A stretch of DNA of 64,000 bases from Tolypocladium sp. Sup5 PDA-1 (Eukaryota; Ascomycota; Sordariomycetes; Hypocreales; Ophiocordycipitaceae). Location: assembly GCA_000750105.3 (NCBI GenBank), contig JPHH03000002.1, positions 310,001 to 374,000 on the forward strand. Direction: 5' to 3'. The position numbers and the translations under genes are program-made. This document shows, piece after piece, positions 46,520 to 56,905 of this stretch. Within the stretch, counting starts at the first letter, position 1; each line of letters starts with the position of its first letter. Under the pieces are notes generated by a model, which searched no databases, was not told the DNA's origin, and worked only from the letters and a program-made list of their open reading frames with translations.

Positions 46520-47832
46520 CTATATGCTGGCTGCTGGTCTCCGCCCGGTTATGAAGCGGTAGCCCGTGATCAACCGCAGGTCTCGATTCCTGAACTCGCG
46601 CTTGACGCCCTCCATCAGCACCTGTGCTTGGTCTGACGAGTAGTTGAGGACCCGCGTGAACAGCGCTGGCGTGTGCGAGTCCACCGACATTTGCATGTGG
46701 ATGAGCTCGAACCGGCCGAGCTCCTTGAGGGCGGGATCCTTGGCCCAGGGGCCGATGGGTATCTGCAGCGGCCACTTGTTAGCACAACGAACGTCGAACG
46801 CGGCGAGATGGCACAAGAAGGAAGATATATCGGGGACGTACCCTGTGAACCACTTCTTGGACGTCCTCGAAGCCCGCGTCAATCATCCACTGCTTGTGGT
46901 GCTTGGCCACGTTGATCTGCTTGCCGTACATCTTGCTCGCGACGTCCAGCTTGTCCACCCACTCCATCGTCCACGGCGCGCGGTCGCAGCTGTCGTCGTC
47001 GCTAAAGATCCACGCGTCGTACTCCTGCATCTCGACCAGCCCGCCGGGCACCAGGTTCTGCATGACCTGCCTGTAGAAGCGCGGCCAGTCCGACGACGTG
47101 CCGCTCAGCGCGCGCCCGTGGATGTAGTCGAACTTCTCGTCGTCGCGGTACGTCCACTGGTCCTCGTAGTCGTCGACGTGGAAGCGGCAGTTGTTGGGCA
47201 CCCACTCGGGCTGGATGGGCGACAGGTCGACCCCCGCGACGTCGGCCGAGGGGAACTCGTCGGCCATGTCGATGGCCCAGATGCCCGTGCCGGTGCCCAG
47301 GTCGAGGATCCGCAGGCTGGGGCTCGTCTCGGGCGGCGGCAGCGGCGCCGTGTACAGGTGGCCGCCGAGGAGCAGGCGCCAGATGTGGTGCTGCAGGTCG
47401 AGGCGCTCCTGTTCCTGGGTGTCGTTGGGCAGGACGTACTGGCCCTCGCGGTAGGCGTGGTAGCGACGGCCATTCTCGTACTGGTAGTCGAATATGGACG
47501 AGGTCACGGAGCCGGTGAAGGCGGTATCGCCGTCGGAGCCGATCGCGGAGTCGCCGTCGGCCCCGTCATCGTCGTACGCTTCCGTCTGGTAGCTGGTGAG
47601 CACAACGCCTTGAATCTTAGAGAGGGAAACAACTCACATCGACCTGGAGCGGCGCCGGCTGCTGTTCGACGTCTGCAACGGCCGCAGGGTTTAGCAGTTG
47701 GTCGATTGTGACGGCCGAGCGCCGGCTCGGGTGCAGGGTCGGGTCACTGCTTTCCTCGGGCGCCGGGCCGGAGGGGGCTGCATCTGGTGCCGTGGACTCG
47801 GCCCCGGGGTCGTCAGGTGTCGGAGGAGACAT
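46520..47832 (-). CDS. LaeA-like SAM-dependent methyltransferase, three exons
   Basis: Exons 47638-47832, 46842-47585 and 46520-46762, 393 aa. The N-terminus is disordered (Pro/Ala/Asp-rich, with an AYDDDGADGDSAIGSD stretch). The core starts FDYQYENGRRYHAYREGQYVLPND, a hallmark of this fungal family, then SAM motif ILDLGTGTGIWAIDMADEFP and acidic GVDLSPIQPEWVPNNCRF. It continues with FDYIHGRALSG and an NLVPGGLVEMQEYD post-motif. LaeA and its LlmF-like relatives influence secondary metabolism and development; which paralogue this is cannot be told here. The ATG at 47832 was preferred to an upstream non-ATG extension. Confidence 0.9.
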
Positions 47833-49390
47833 CGGGGTGCTGGTCAATTGTCGCGTGTCGCGGCGCCGGACATGGCCAAGTTACACGAGTAGAAGAGGTG
47901 AACAGGCGAAGTGACGGAAGGGGAAGCCCACAAACGGCGCCGCCGGAGGTGTCAGAGAGGACGGCAAGGACGAGTATCAATCAAGTGGGACACGGACCGC
48001 AGACACCAACGGCGGGCAGGCAAGCCACTTTGATCATTGAGAAACCAAGCTCGCTCGGGGTCTCAGCTCGCCCGTGCTGTCGATGCTCGTACTATCCTCG
48101 TACTATGCGCCTGCGCGATGAGGTGATTTGCAGCGCCGCTTCATGCGACCCGACGGAAGCGTCCAACTATGACCGATTACAGTCGGTAACCCGTAACCCG
48201 TGCATGTGGCCTCAATGGTCGATGCACGTCCAGGGCACAAACTCGGTCGTTGCACCGTCCTCCGCCGCTTCGCCGCAGTGGTCCGCCGAGAGGGGTCGCC
48301 GAGGAGTGGAGGTGTGAGGTTTCATTGTCTAATATCGCCCAGGTATGGACAGATGATGTTGGAGACTTGGAGCCAGTTCCACGCACAACCCGATCAGTAG
48401 ACGGCAGGTAATACTGAACATCTTCCTCTGCCCGTCGAGAGAGCCACGGCGCGCATGATTGATGAATTGCGTAACTGAAGAGTTGCTCCTGTGGACCCCT
48501 CCTGTCATCAAACGGCGTATCCGCGGAGGGAGGGAGCGGAAGTGGGATGGACTGATGGAGCGCCCGCGCAAACTGAGCCAATGTTGCCCGACGACATGGG
48601 TGGCATCGTGTAATCCTTGTCCCTGCCGGCTGGTCTCGGCTGCTCGAACACGTGGACGGTGGACTTGGAAGCTGGGCCCAGTTATCAAGTAAAACGCCGT
48701 CATCTTCACCCATACCAAGCCTTGACCACTGCAAGACATGCTGCTGTGGTGTGCCATTCGCCCACATCGCAGCCGAGGGTCAATCATGAATGGCAACCAT
48801 AGGTATCTAGCATGTATGTACGGACTAGTCCCGTGGTCCGTATAGCCACGGACTACCTTAGTACGAGTTGCACGGATTAGTTCCAAGATAGCGCTGCAAC
48901 TTGGAAGCCACCACTCCGCCTCCCCTAAGCAAGTCTGACTGGCCGCCATGGGTCAAAGCTGGGCATCCGGACTACCGGGACACCAGACCTGGCTTCGAAC
49001 CACCCGGGCGGCATGCACCTCGAGCAAGTTGTGTGCAAGGCTGGCCGTGGGATAAACGTAGATGATGTTTGTAATCACTTCGTGTACGGACTACAGCACT
49101 TGTACATAATTGATGGCTGTTGACCTGTCCTGCCCTTTCCTCGCCATCATTTTTGACGGTTCTGGTGTCGACCTACACAACAGTCCTCCGCTCGTACTAC
49201 TAGGACCCCATCGACATTCCTGCCAGCCTACCTGTGACACTGGAAGCAGCTGGACACGTTACGGCCGCCCGCCCGCGCTGCTAGCCTGAAACAAATCGGT
49301 TGAAGGGGGAAACGAGACACCCGGCGGCCTCAGCAACTCCATACTTTACAAAACAGGCCGTCAGCATTCACTCATACCCGTTTGTGAGAC
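47833..49390. promoter_or_regulatory. Divergent region LaeA-like / NmrA-like with inverted repeats
   Basis: 1.56 kb without a supported gene. It holds nested inverted repeats at 48819-48851: TACGGAC...GTCCGTA (48819-48825/48836-48842) overlapping CCGTGG...CCACGG (48831-48836/48846-48851). Another TACGGACTAC lies at 49085-49094. Confidence 0.45.
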
Positions 49391-50591
49391 ATGTCGGAGA
49401 ACAACAAGAAGCTTGCGTGCATCATCGGGGCGACCGGCAACCAAGGCGGTTCCGTCGCCCGGCGCTTTCTCAAAGCCGGCTTCCGCGTCCGCGCCATCAC
49501 CCGAGATGCTTCTTCCCCGGCGGCCGCGAAACTCGCCGACTTGGGCGCCGAGCTTGTCGCGGCAGACCTCGGTGATGCTTCCAGCCTCGAATCGGCCTTT
49601 GCCGGCGCCAATGTCATATTCAGCGTCACCAACTACTGGGAACCCTTCTTCCGCCCGGACTGCCGAGAGGCTGCAAAGGCGCAGGGCATTTCGTGCCGTC
49701 AGTTCGCAGGGGACGTCGAACGCCAGCAGGGCAAGAACATTGCCGACGCTGCCGCTGCGACCGTCGCCTCGCTCGATGCCAATGGCTTCCTTGTGTCGAC
49801 TCTGAGCCATGCCGAGAAATGCAGCGGCGGCAGGATCAAGGAGCTCTACCATTTTGATGCAAAGGCTGACATCTTCCCAACCTACGTCGAGGAACAGCAC
49901 ACCGAGCTTGCGGCCAAGATGTCGTGCATCCATACTGGCTTCTTTTTTACGAGTTTCAATATCCTACCAAACTCGTACTTTGGCAAGGTAGGCATTGTAA
50001 ACACCATCGCTGGCAAGGTCCTTTCATGGGGCAAGTTTGCGCATGGAGAGTCATGAAACCTGTTGAGTTTTTGGGTGAATAAGCTGACCCGATATGCAGC
50101 AACCAGACGGAAGCATCGAAATGGCGTTTCCGACTTCCCCTGAGAAGCTGATTCCTCACTTTGATCCAGTTGGCGACATGGGCAACTTTGTCTACGCTGT
50201 CCACCAACTGCCCCCTGGAAAGGCGTACATGGCCGCCGGCACGACCGCCAGCTGGACCGATTTCCTGGCGACATGGGGTAGAATTGCAGGATATCCTGTC
50301 AGCTACAAGGAAGTCACACAAGAGCAGATGATTGCTGCGACGCCAGATACAGACGCTGGCATCGAAGTGGCGCACATGTTCTCGTACAGCTCCGACCCGG
50401 GCTATGACGGGGCGATGGGGTTGTTGACGGCCGACGATATAAGAAAGGTGAGAAATCCAATTTTTGATTTAAGCAAAAAGTTCAGACCAACATGCTGATC
50501 TGAACAGGCCGGAGTCGAGTGCCCGATGACATCGTGGGAGGAGTGGGCGAGCCGGCAGGACTGGAAGGCCATTATGGATCGCCTGGGATGA
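49391..50591 (+). CDS. NmrA-like NAD(P)-binding protein, three exons
   Basis: Exons 49391-49987, 50100-50447 and 50508-50591, 342 aa. Atypical short-chain-dehydrogenase fold. The dinucleotide motif IIGATGNQGGSVARRFL near residue 11 and VRAITRDASSPAAAKL match NmrA/HSCARG redox sensors, as do GAELVAADLGDASSLESAF and NVIFSVTNYWEPFF. The active-site Tyr of true SDRs is absent, so a regulatory or redox-sensing role is likelier than catalysis. The C-terminal TSWEEWASRQDWK is typical. Downstream at 50975 begins a repeat flanking the ankyrin/CheD-like islet. Confidence 0.9.
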
Positions 50592-50974
50592 GTAGGCACA
50601 GATGCTGATGGATTACCATCCAGCACGGTTGCAAGGGAGAAAGGTTTTGAGGCCGGCACCTGTATTTTTCTATGCATGTGAGCGCTGTCTTGGCGAATCG
50701 GGGCCAACAGCTGCGAGGGAGAGCTCTGGCATGGCATTTGCAATTGTGGTGGGATCCGTGAATTGGTGATTGTGCCAGCGTGAGCAAAAACTTGTGTTTT
50801 GGGCTGCGCACCGGGCAAACGTGCAGCTGGGCAGCCAAATGGTCTGGGGAATGCGTGAAAATCAATCAAACGAACCCGAGCTAGCAAATCTATAGCGCGT
50901 AAGACAGCATCATTGACGTTGGTCGCTAGAAAATGAAGACGACGACCAATCTGGTAATTGATCCAGACTGTCGG
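50592..50974. other. Spacer downstream of the NmrA-like gene
   Basis: 383 bp between the NmrA-like stop and the left islet repeat. No feature recognised. Confidence 0.4.
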
Positions 50975-51117
50975 TACCGTGAGGCCCACGCCCAACCAGC
51001 CTGTCGGTACGGACTATTGGGTCGCTGTCTGGCGCTCGTGCTGCTCCTTTTCACTGCTCCAGCGGTTCCAGCCTAAGGATGAGCTAATTAGTGCTCAGGA
51101 CTGCTGACTCAGCGACA
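50975..51117. repeat. Left direct repeat flanking the ankyrin/CheD-like islet
   Basis: Same-orientation match to 54279-54394, with an identical 37-bp core (51038-51074 versus 54315-54351) and shared ends (TACCGTGAGGCCC, CTGCTGACTCAGCGAC). This copy has an extra stretch containing TACGGACTA at 51008-51016 that the right copy lacks. Confidence 0.9.
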
Positions 51118-51227
51118 AATTGGCACTACGGGCGAGGCGCAAGAGCTGAATATTAAGCTGCTGGAGTAACTGCAGACATATTTGATGCGACCAGACTCAG
51201 CCAAGCTTCTTACGCCAGCCATCACTG

Positions 51228-52255
51228 CTACATGGTGATATGGACCTCTATTTTTGGCTCAAACTGCAAAAGATACTCGTACGTATCCCAGCTTGACCAC
51301 CGTGCCGCATACTCTAGCGGTGTAAAGAGCTTGCCGTCTCGCCTCGTCGCCCCCGCGTTGTCGAGCTTGTGCACATCTGCGCCCCGTTGGACTAACAGGC
51401 TTACCACATCCACCATGTTCGCGATTGCCGCGTGATGCAGCGGCGTCATGGACATTATCATATACGTCTTCATTCCTAGCTCATCGTCCTCGTACATGTT
51501 ACGGTTAATAGGGGCCCCTTTATCGAGCAGTAGCGTTATGACTTGGAGCATAACCGCCTTGTCATCCTCTCTTCGCATAGCATGGTGGAGGAGTTCGCCT
51601 TTCGTGGCATCGCCTCCGTGATCGAACAGGAGGTTGATGGTCGAGATGGGGGCAAGTCGAACGGCGTCGGATAGAGGCGTTATGTCGACGGCACAGCGGG
51701 CATTAGGATCTGCTCCATGATCAAGCAGCCAGCGGACGCAAACCTCGTCTTCCACAAGCCGGCTAGCGACGTTAGCATTCCCCATGTCCGTAGTACGTTA
51801 TCGATGGCATACCAAAGAACCGCCGGCCATAGCTTGGATTCCATCTGATTGATGTCCCAGTATCCATGTCCGCCGCAGAAGAAGATGAGCTCGAGTAAAT
51901 TAAACCTGTGCAAATTGGCTGCACGCACAACTTCATCTGCGATGATTCCGAACCCTCCCTGAAGCATATAGCGGACAATATCCACGTAGTTCTTGTCAAT
52001 AGACTCAACAAAGACATCGCTGACCTCATGAAACCAGGAACGGCCCCTGCGATATGAATAATCGAGTTTCCAAGAGTCAAACAAGGGGGCAAAGGTTGTT
52101 AGGTCTGAGCCGCAAGCTTTCATTGCGGCCAACACGGCCTGAGGAGTTTTTTCCTCGTCGCTGTATTGCAGGACGCCGCGTTCGGCGGCAAGTTTCGCAA
52201 GCTCTGGCGGAGGAGGTAAAAGATGAGCCGATCTCGTTATTGTTTGTGGATTCAT
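51228..52255 (-). CDS. Ankyrin-repeat protein, two exons
   Basis: Exons 51813-52255 and 51228-51762, 325 aa, joined across a 50-nt intron (GTATGC donor, GCTAAC branch site, CTAG acceptor). Ankyrin units include VRWLLDHGADPNARC, TPLSDAVRLAPISTINLLFDHGGD, TPLHHAAIANMVDVVSLLVQRGADVH and TPLEYAARWSSWDTYEYLL. The N-terminal half (ELAKLAAERGVLQY, VDIVRYMLQGGFG) looks like more degenerate repeats. No signal peptide or enzymatic domain. It is part of an islet flanked by direct repeats and is divergent from the CheD-like gene. Confidence 0.82.
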
Positions 52256-52910
52256 GTTTGTTTATCAGGTTTGTCGCGCGGTTTTGTATCGTCTCTTTGC
52301 CCTGGTCGATGGTTAAAAGAGGGGAAGAAAGGCTGCATGCGTGTGCTTGTCACCTAAAACCGAACATGACGCCAGCCCAACGACTTTCACACCACGTGAC
52401 ACGTCTTGTGGTAGGTATCTTGATTGTCGCCTCGCATGATGCATCCAGTCCGGCGTGGAAACGGTTTGTTTCACACCCTTTCGCGGTTGGCTTGTTCTGA
52501 AAGCCTTGCGGCAAGCTTATTATTAAAGGGACGACGCTGCCGAATTATTAGGTACATGTAGGCATGAATTCATGTTCTGATGACCAGACGGCCAGCTTTA
52601 TGTCTATATATATACTTTATCTTTATGGCAACATGGTTTCTCAGATGACCTCGAGACACGACATATCTTTTGTGTCAAGTTCTGTTTGCCTCCGACGCCC
52701 TACTTCCTGATTGCATGTCTCTATCAAACATGAACTAAAGGATGATGCAGCTTGCTCTGGCTGTATCAAGATAGAAAATGTATAAGATGCCCTGGGAATT
52801 TCACCTAATAGCAATTGTGCAAGATTCGACACAGAGAGATCGCCCCTGAGAACCACCTGATAGTAGCCGACCATCTATCAGAACGCAGTCCAAGTTCCTT
52901 TAAGATCACA
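52256..52910. promoter_or_regulatory. Divergent promoter, ankyrin / CheD-like genes
   Basis: 655 bp between divergent starts. AT-rich stretches occur around 52590-52625 (TATATATATA). No other feature. Confidence 0.4.
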
Positions 52911-53402
52911 ATGCCTCGCAATAACCGTGCTGGCAATCTTCACGGTGCGTACGCCAATGAAGGCGCCATTATCATCGGGATGAATGAAACCAGCCCCGTA
53001 TCCTTCGCGGCTTGTCCCATCATCGGGACAGATGGCCTCGGCGGATGCGCCGTCGTTGCCATCGGCGGCTTGCAAATCGGCATCATGTCTCACGTAGACC
53101 CTCAGCCCGCGAATGTTGATGAACAAATGAGACAGCTCGTTGAACAATACATGCAGTATTCCGCTTACTTTGCCTCGGGGGCCGTGGCCTGGATTCTGGT
53201 TGCGAGGCTTAACGGCGGAATTTTGCAAGAGAACCTGGACAAGATGGAGGCGACGCTCCGATACTTGAATCTGGAACCGCAAGTTATAGAGTACAGTGCC
53301 AGTAATCGAGGAAACATTCGAGGCCAAGGATCAGCGTATATGGAAGGCGATAGGCATGGCGTAACTTTTCCCAGGCTCTACTTTGAGGACCGAGAGGTTT
53401 AG
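52911..53402 (+). CDS. Small intronless protein resembling CheD-type glutamine deamidases
   Basis: 163 aa, single exon, no signal peptide. No family assigned with certainty. The order of motifs parallels bacterial CheD: TDGLGGCAVVAI (candidate nucleophile Cys46), IGIMSHVDP (candidate His61, 15 residues later), then a helical stretch and ILVARLNGGILQENLDKMEATLRYLNL. CheD has GLGSC, AH-x-ML, a GGA turn, an N-V helix and a following strand in the same order. CheD deamidates glutamines of chemoreceptors, which fungi lack, so any target here would be different. Transfer from bacteria or deep divergence from the CNF1/CheD fold are both possible. This assignment rests on eye comparison only. Confidence 0.45.
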   Translation: MPRNNRAGNLHGAYANEGAIIIGMNETSPVSFAACPIIGTDGLGGCAVVAIGGLQIGIMSHVDPQPANVDEQMRQLVEQYMQYSAYFASGAVAWILVARLNGGILQENLDKMEATLRYLNLEPQVIEYSASNRGNIRGQGSAYMEGDRHGVTFPRLYFEDREV

Positions 53403-54278
53403 GCCCGCTGGGATTTGGTCAAGAGAGGATATGGCCAATGCCTTGCTATATTAGTTTCGGTAACGGGCATCAGCTGGCTTGATCCCCTATTTACAGGCGT
53501 TCCGTTATGTCCAGTTGATATTTAGACTCACCTGCGCTTTCTAGACTCAATCTATATTTTCTTGGCATCGTGATTCTTTTCTGGCTTGAGTATGCTCGTA
53601 GGAATATTATAGGGCGATTGTTTACGTGGTTCCTTTGCAGTTCATTGGAGTTTCATTTTAAAGAGAGTATTAAAGGCACGCATAACTCGAAGCAATTGCA
53701 GCGCACTGCGATTTGTTGCGCCTACCCCTGCGGCATAGCTGCATGTTTCGAAACACTGGATGTCGCACGTCAAGCTTAGAGTCCAGTGCAATTTGTGTTC
53801 GTCAAAGACTATAGGCTTTATAACTATCCGCGGGTCGGATATCCTCGAGATTATATCCCTCGCATTAGAACGCTATATGCTCATACTTGGCGCCATGGCG
53901 TTATGGGGAGATCGCACTTGGCTCCCGCGCGAGAACGTCGTGGCGCGGATAGGGAACGATCGCTCAGTCTTTGCGCCGCACAACCTCAGAAATTTCACGA
54001 CATGAAGGCTCTACATATCGCCGAGGCCAGCGACGCCCATACCCGTTAGCAACAGCCGTCCAGCTACGGCAAGCCCATCCTTGGATACACAAAGTGAAGC
54101 CCACGAGAAGATGGATTTGCCAGCGCCTGGGGCAGCGGCAGGAGCATTTTGCGAAGAGGACGAGCTGCGATATTAAGGAAGAAGATACCGACGAGGACTT
54201 TCACTGGTGGCTTCTGAGGACGGCCGTGCATCATCGAAACAAGTTCAACCGGCGCCGCAATAATTTAACGGGGGGTAA
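53403..54278. other. Gene-poor right part of the islet
   Basis: About 880 bp between the CheD-like gene and the right repeat. A long open frame from 53971 runs into the Trf4/5 gene but lacks domain sequence before the MSRNDSS start, so I treat it as chance. Remnants of another gene cannot be excluded. Confidence 0.35.
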
Positions 54279-54394
54279 TACCGTGAGGCCCAACCAGCCT
54301 GCCAGCTGGCGCAGGTGCTGCTCCTTTTCACTGCTCCAGCGGTTCCAGCCTGAGGATGAGCTGGTGCTCAGGGGCCGACTGCTGACTCAGCGAC
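54279..54394. repeat. Right direct repeat, in the Trf4/5 promoter
   Basis: Second copy of the 50975-51117 sequence, ending 159 bp before the Trf4/5 start codon. Its place in the proximal promoter suggests this is the ancestral copy. Confidence 0.9.
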
Positions 54395-54552
54395 TGTCCC
54401 ATTTCGGCCGGACTAGCGATTCGCCGAGTCGCATGACGCCAGGTCGTTGCGCTGCGAAAAGTCGCGACGAGTTTTCCCTCATCAACCTCGCGCCAACTGT
54501 TGTTCACTCCCACATCGCACGCAACACGTCGCGCAGACGACATCCCCTCACG

Positions 54553-56905
54553 ATGTCGCGCAACGACTCCTCAGCGTGGCGGAGCGACGACCGCGACCGC
54601 GACCGCGACCGCGACGGCAGCAGGTATCGTCCTCCATCGCCAGGCTACGACAGCTGGCGCCCTGGCGACGACCGACGCGACCGCGCTCCTCGTCACCAGG
54701 ACTATGACTACTATCGTGCCCCCGACCCGTATCGTGCATCTGATTCATATCGTGCACCTGATCAGTATCGTGCACCTGACAGGGCCCAGCCCTACCCCCC
54801 GCAGGGTGACTTCACCTTTCGCGTTGACAAGCCGTCGGGCATCGCCCCCATGAGCTTCACGCCCATCAACCGGCCAGAGAGAGGCGCCTTCCGCAGGGAA
54901 CGCCGCGGCCACAACCACGCCCGCGGCCGCAACTCTAACCGCCCGCGCTGGCAGCCACCCCCCCATCCTTCGGAGCGAGCCCTCATCTCAGGCCAGATGT
55001 GCGCGCTGCCCGAGGAGCGTCTTCACGACGCAGAGGCCGGCGCCAAGTATCGCGACTTGGACGAGCTGTCGGACGACGACGAGGTTGACATGGAAATCTC
55101 GTCGCAGTCGTCCGAGCCTGAACCAGAGAAGCCAGCCCGCAAGCGTGCCCGCACGGATGTAAACAGTGATTCTGCCGACGCTGTTCCGAAGTGGTCCAAC
55201 CCTGATCCGTACACTGCACTTCCGTGCCCTGACGAGACCACGCGCAAGAAAAAGGACATGGTCAAGCTCATTCGCAAGGCGCGAGTGGAAGAGACCAAGC
55301 CAAACACAGACACCCCTCCCGAGGCCGAGGACTTCATCTCGTTTGACCTCACCAGCGACGAAGACGACGGCGCACCCCAGCCATCGCAGCCATCGCAGCC
55401 ATCGCAGCCATCGCAGCCATCGCAGCCATCGCAGCCATCGCAGCCGTCGACCAGTCTTCCACCCCGCCCTCCCGCCCACCCACGTGCTGATCGCCTGCCT
55501 GATCGCCTACCCGTCGACACACCAAAGGCCCCCGCTGCTGCGGCAACCAGCAACAACGAACGCGAACGCGTCGCACAGGATCGCTCCGGCCCACTCGGTT
55601 CACGCAAGCGCACAGCCGACGACGTGATCAAGCCTCCCGACTATGGCCAGCTCAAGAAGCTCAGCATGAAGCCATCCAAGGGCCTGCTGGTGCCAAACTG
55701 GCTGCCCAAGAAGAATGAGGAGCCTTGCCCATGGAGCACGGCCGACCACTCCGCCGAGCTCAACATGTCTGTTCGGTAAGATACCCTGCCACCCCCCCGA
55801 TGCCACCCCCAGTGAGCTCTGCATCTGACCACCTTGTATAGGCTGCACAAGGAGATTGTCGACTTCTATGAATTCGTGCGGCCCAAAGACTTCGAGCAAC
55901 GTATCCGGGATAACCTTGTAGAGAACTTGAAAAAGGCCATGAGACGCGATGGACGCAACTTTGCCTCTGCGCAGGTTCATCCCTTCGGATCCTTCATGTC
56001 CGGCCTCTACCTCCCCACGGCCGACATGGATCTCGTCGTCTGCTCCGCCAGTTTCATGAAGGGAGGACCGCCGACATACCTCGGTGCAAAGAGTTGGCTG
56101 TACAAGTTCCAAAAATTTCTCATTGCACAGGGGGTTGCGGACGGTGACTCTATTGAAGTTATCGCGCATGCTCGCATTCCACTGGTCAAGTTCGTTGATA
56201 GACTCACCGGCTTGAAAGTCGATGTGTCTTTCGAGAACCTCGGTGGTGTGGGCGCCGTCGACACCTTTTTGGCGTGGAAGGCCCAGTATCCGGTCATGCC
56301 AATCCTTGTCACTGTGATCAAGCACTTTCTCCTGATGCGTGGCCTCAACGAGCCCGTCAACGGTGGCATCGGCGGCTTCTCCGTCATCTGCCTCGTGGTT
56401 AGCATGCTGCAGGTCATGCCACAGGTCCAAAGTCGCAGCATGAAAGCCACGCATCATCTTGGCGAGTTGCTGCTCGACTTTTTCGAACTCTACGGCCGTC
56501 ATTTCCAGTACCAGACGAATGCCATCTCGCTGACGCGTCCCGTGGGATACATACGCAAGGTAAGTTTGCTTCACCTCGCATTTATTGGACATGTTTGTAA
56601 GCTGACCTCCCGTCTAGTCCGAGGTCGAGACCTTTGGGTACAAGAACATGGGTCGTCTCTCCATCATTGATCCGAACAACCCCTCCAATGACATTTCAGG
56701 TGGCTCGTCAAACACCCCGGCGATCCTGGCACGATTCCACGATGCGTACCTCACCCTGCGTGATAGAATGAACGCCATTGCGAAACACCCCGACAAGGGC
56801 GGCATCCTCGACGAGATCCTCAAGGGCGACTACTCATCCTTTCGGATGCAGCGAGCGTACCTCAAGCACGTTCACGAACAGACCCTCGGACCTTGCTTGG
56901 ACTGA
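54553..56905 (+). CDS. Trf4/5-type noncanonical poly(A) polymerase (TRAMP complex), three exons
   Basis: Exons 54553-55775, 55842-56559 and 56618-56905, 742 aa. Trf4/5 adds short A tails to nuclear RNAs for exosome decay. The first 400 residues are disordered: (DR)n, YRAPD-type repeats near residues 60-80, KRARTD, and a run of about seven QPS triplets encoded at 55378-55445. The catalytic core begins LHKEIVDFYEFVRP, with the nucleotidyltransferase motif GSFMSGLYLPTADMDLVV (catalytic Asp pair) and third acidic region LKVDVSFEN. The PAP-associated domain has GGIGGFSVICLVVSMLQ and GELLLDFFELYG. It ends after HLQRAY-like FRMQRAYLKHVHEQTLG. Confidence 0.93.
55378..55446. repeat. 9-bp coding tandem repeat (Gln-Pro-Ser)
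   Basis: About seven copies of CAGCCATCG in frame inside Trf4/5, giving QPSQPSQPS in the disordered N-terminal region. A likely length-variable site. Confidence 0.95.

Noticed and set aside
46644..47711. 355-codon plus-strand frame over the LaeA-like gene
   Set aside because: Antisense shadow with no recognisable motif.
48960..49020. Possible tRNA T-loop (TTCGAA)
   Set aside because: No matching stems or anticodon arm around it; no tRNA could be folded here or elsewhere in the window by eye.
50975..54394. Islet repeats as transposon LTRs or target-site duplication
   Set aside because: Too short and without LTR ends or a polymerase for LTRs, and far too long for a target-site duplication; one copy is a native promoter.
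53971..54552. N-terminal extension of Trf4/5 by almost 200 codons
   Set aside because: The sequence is not protein-like and crosses the right islet repeat; MSRNDSS at 54553 is a natural start.
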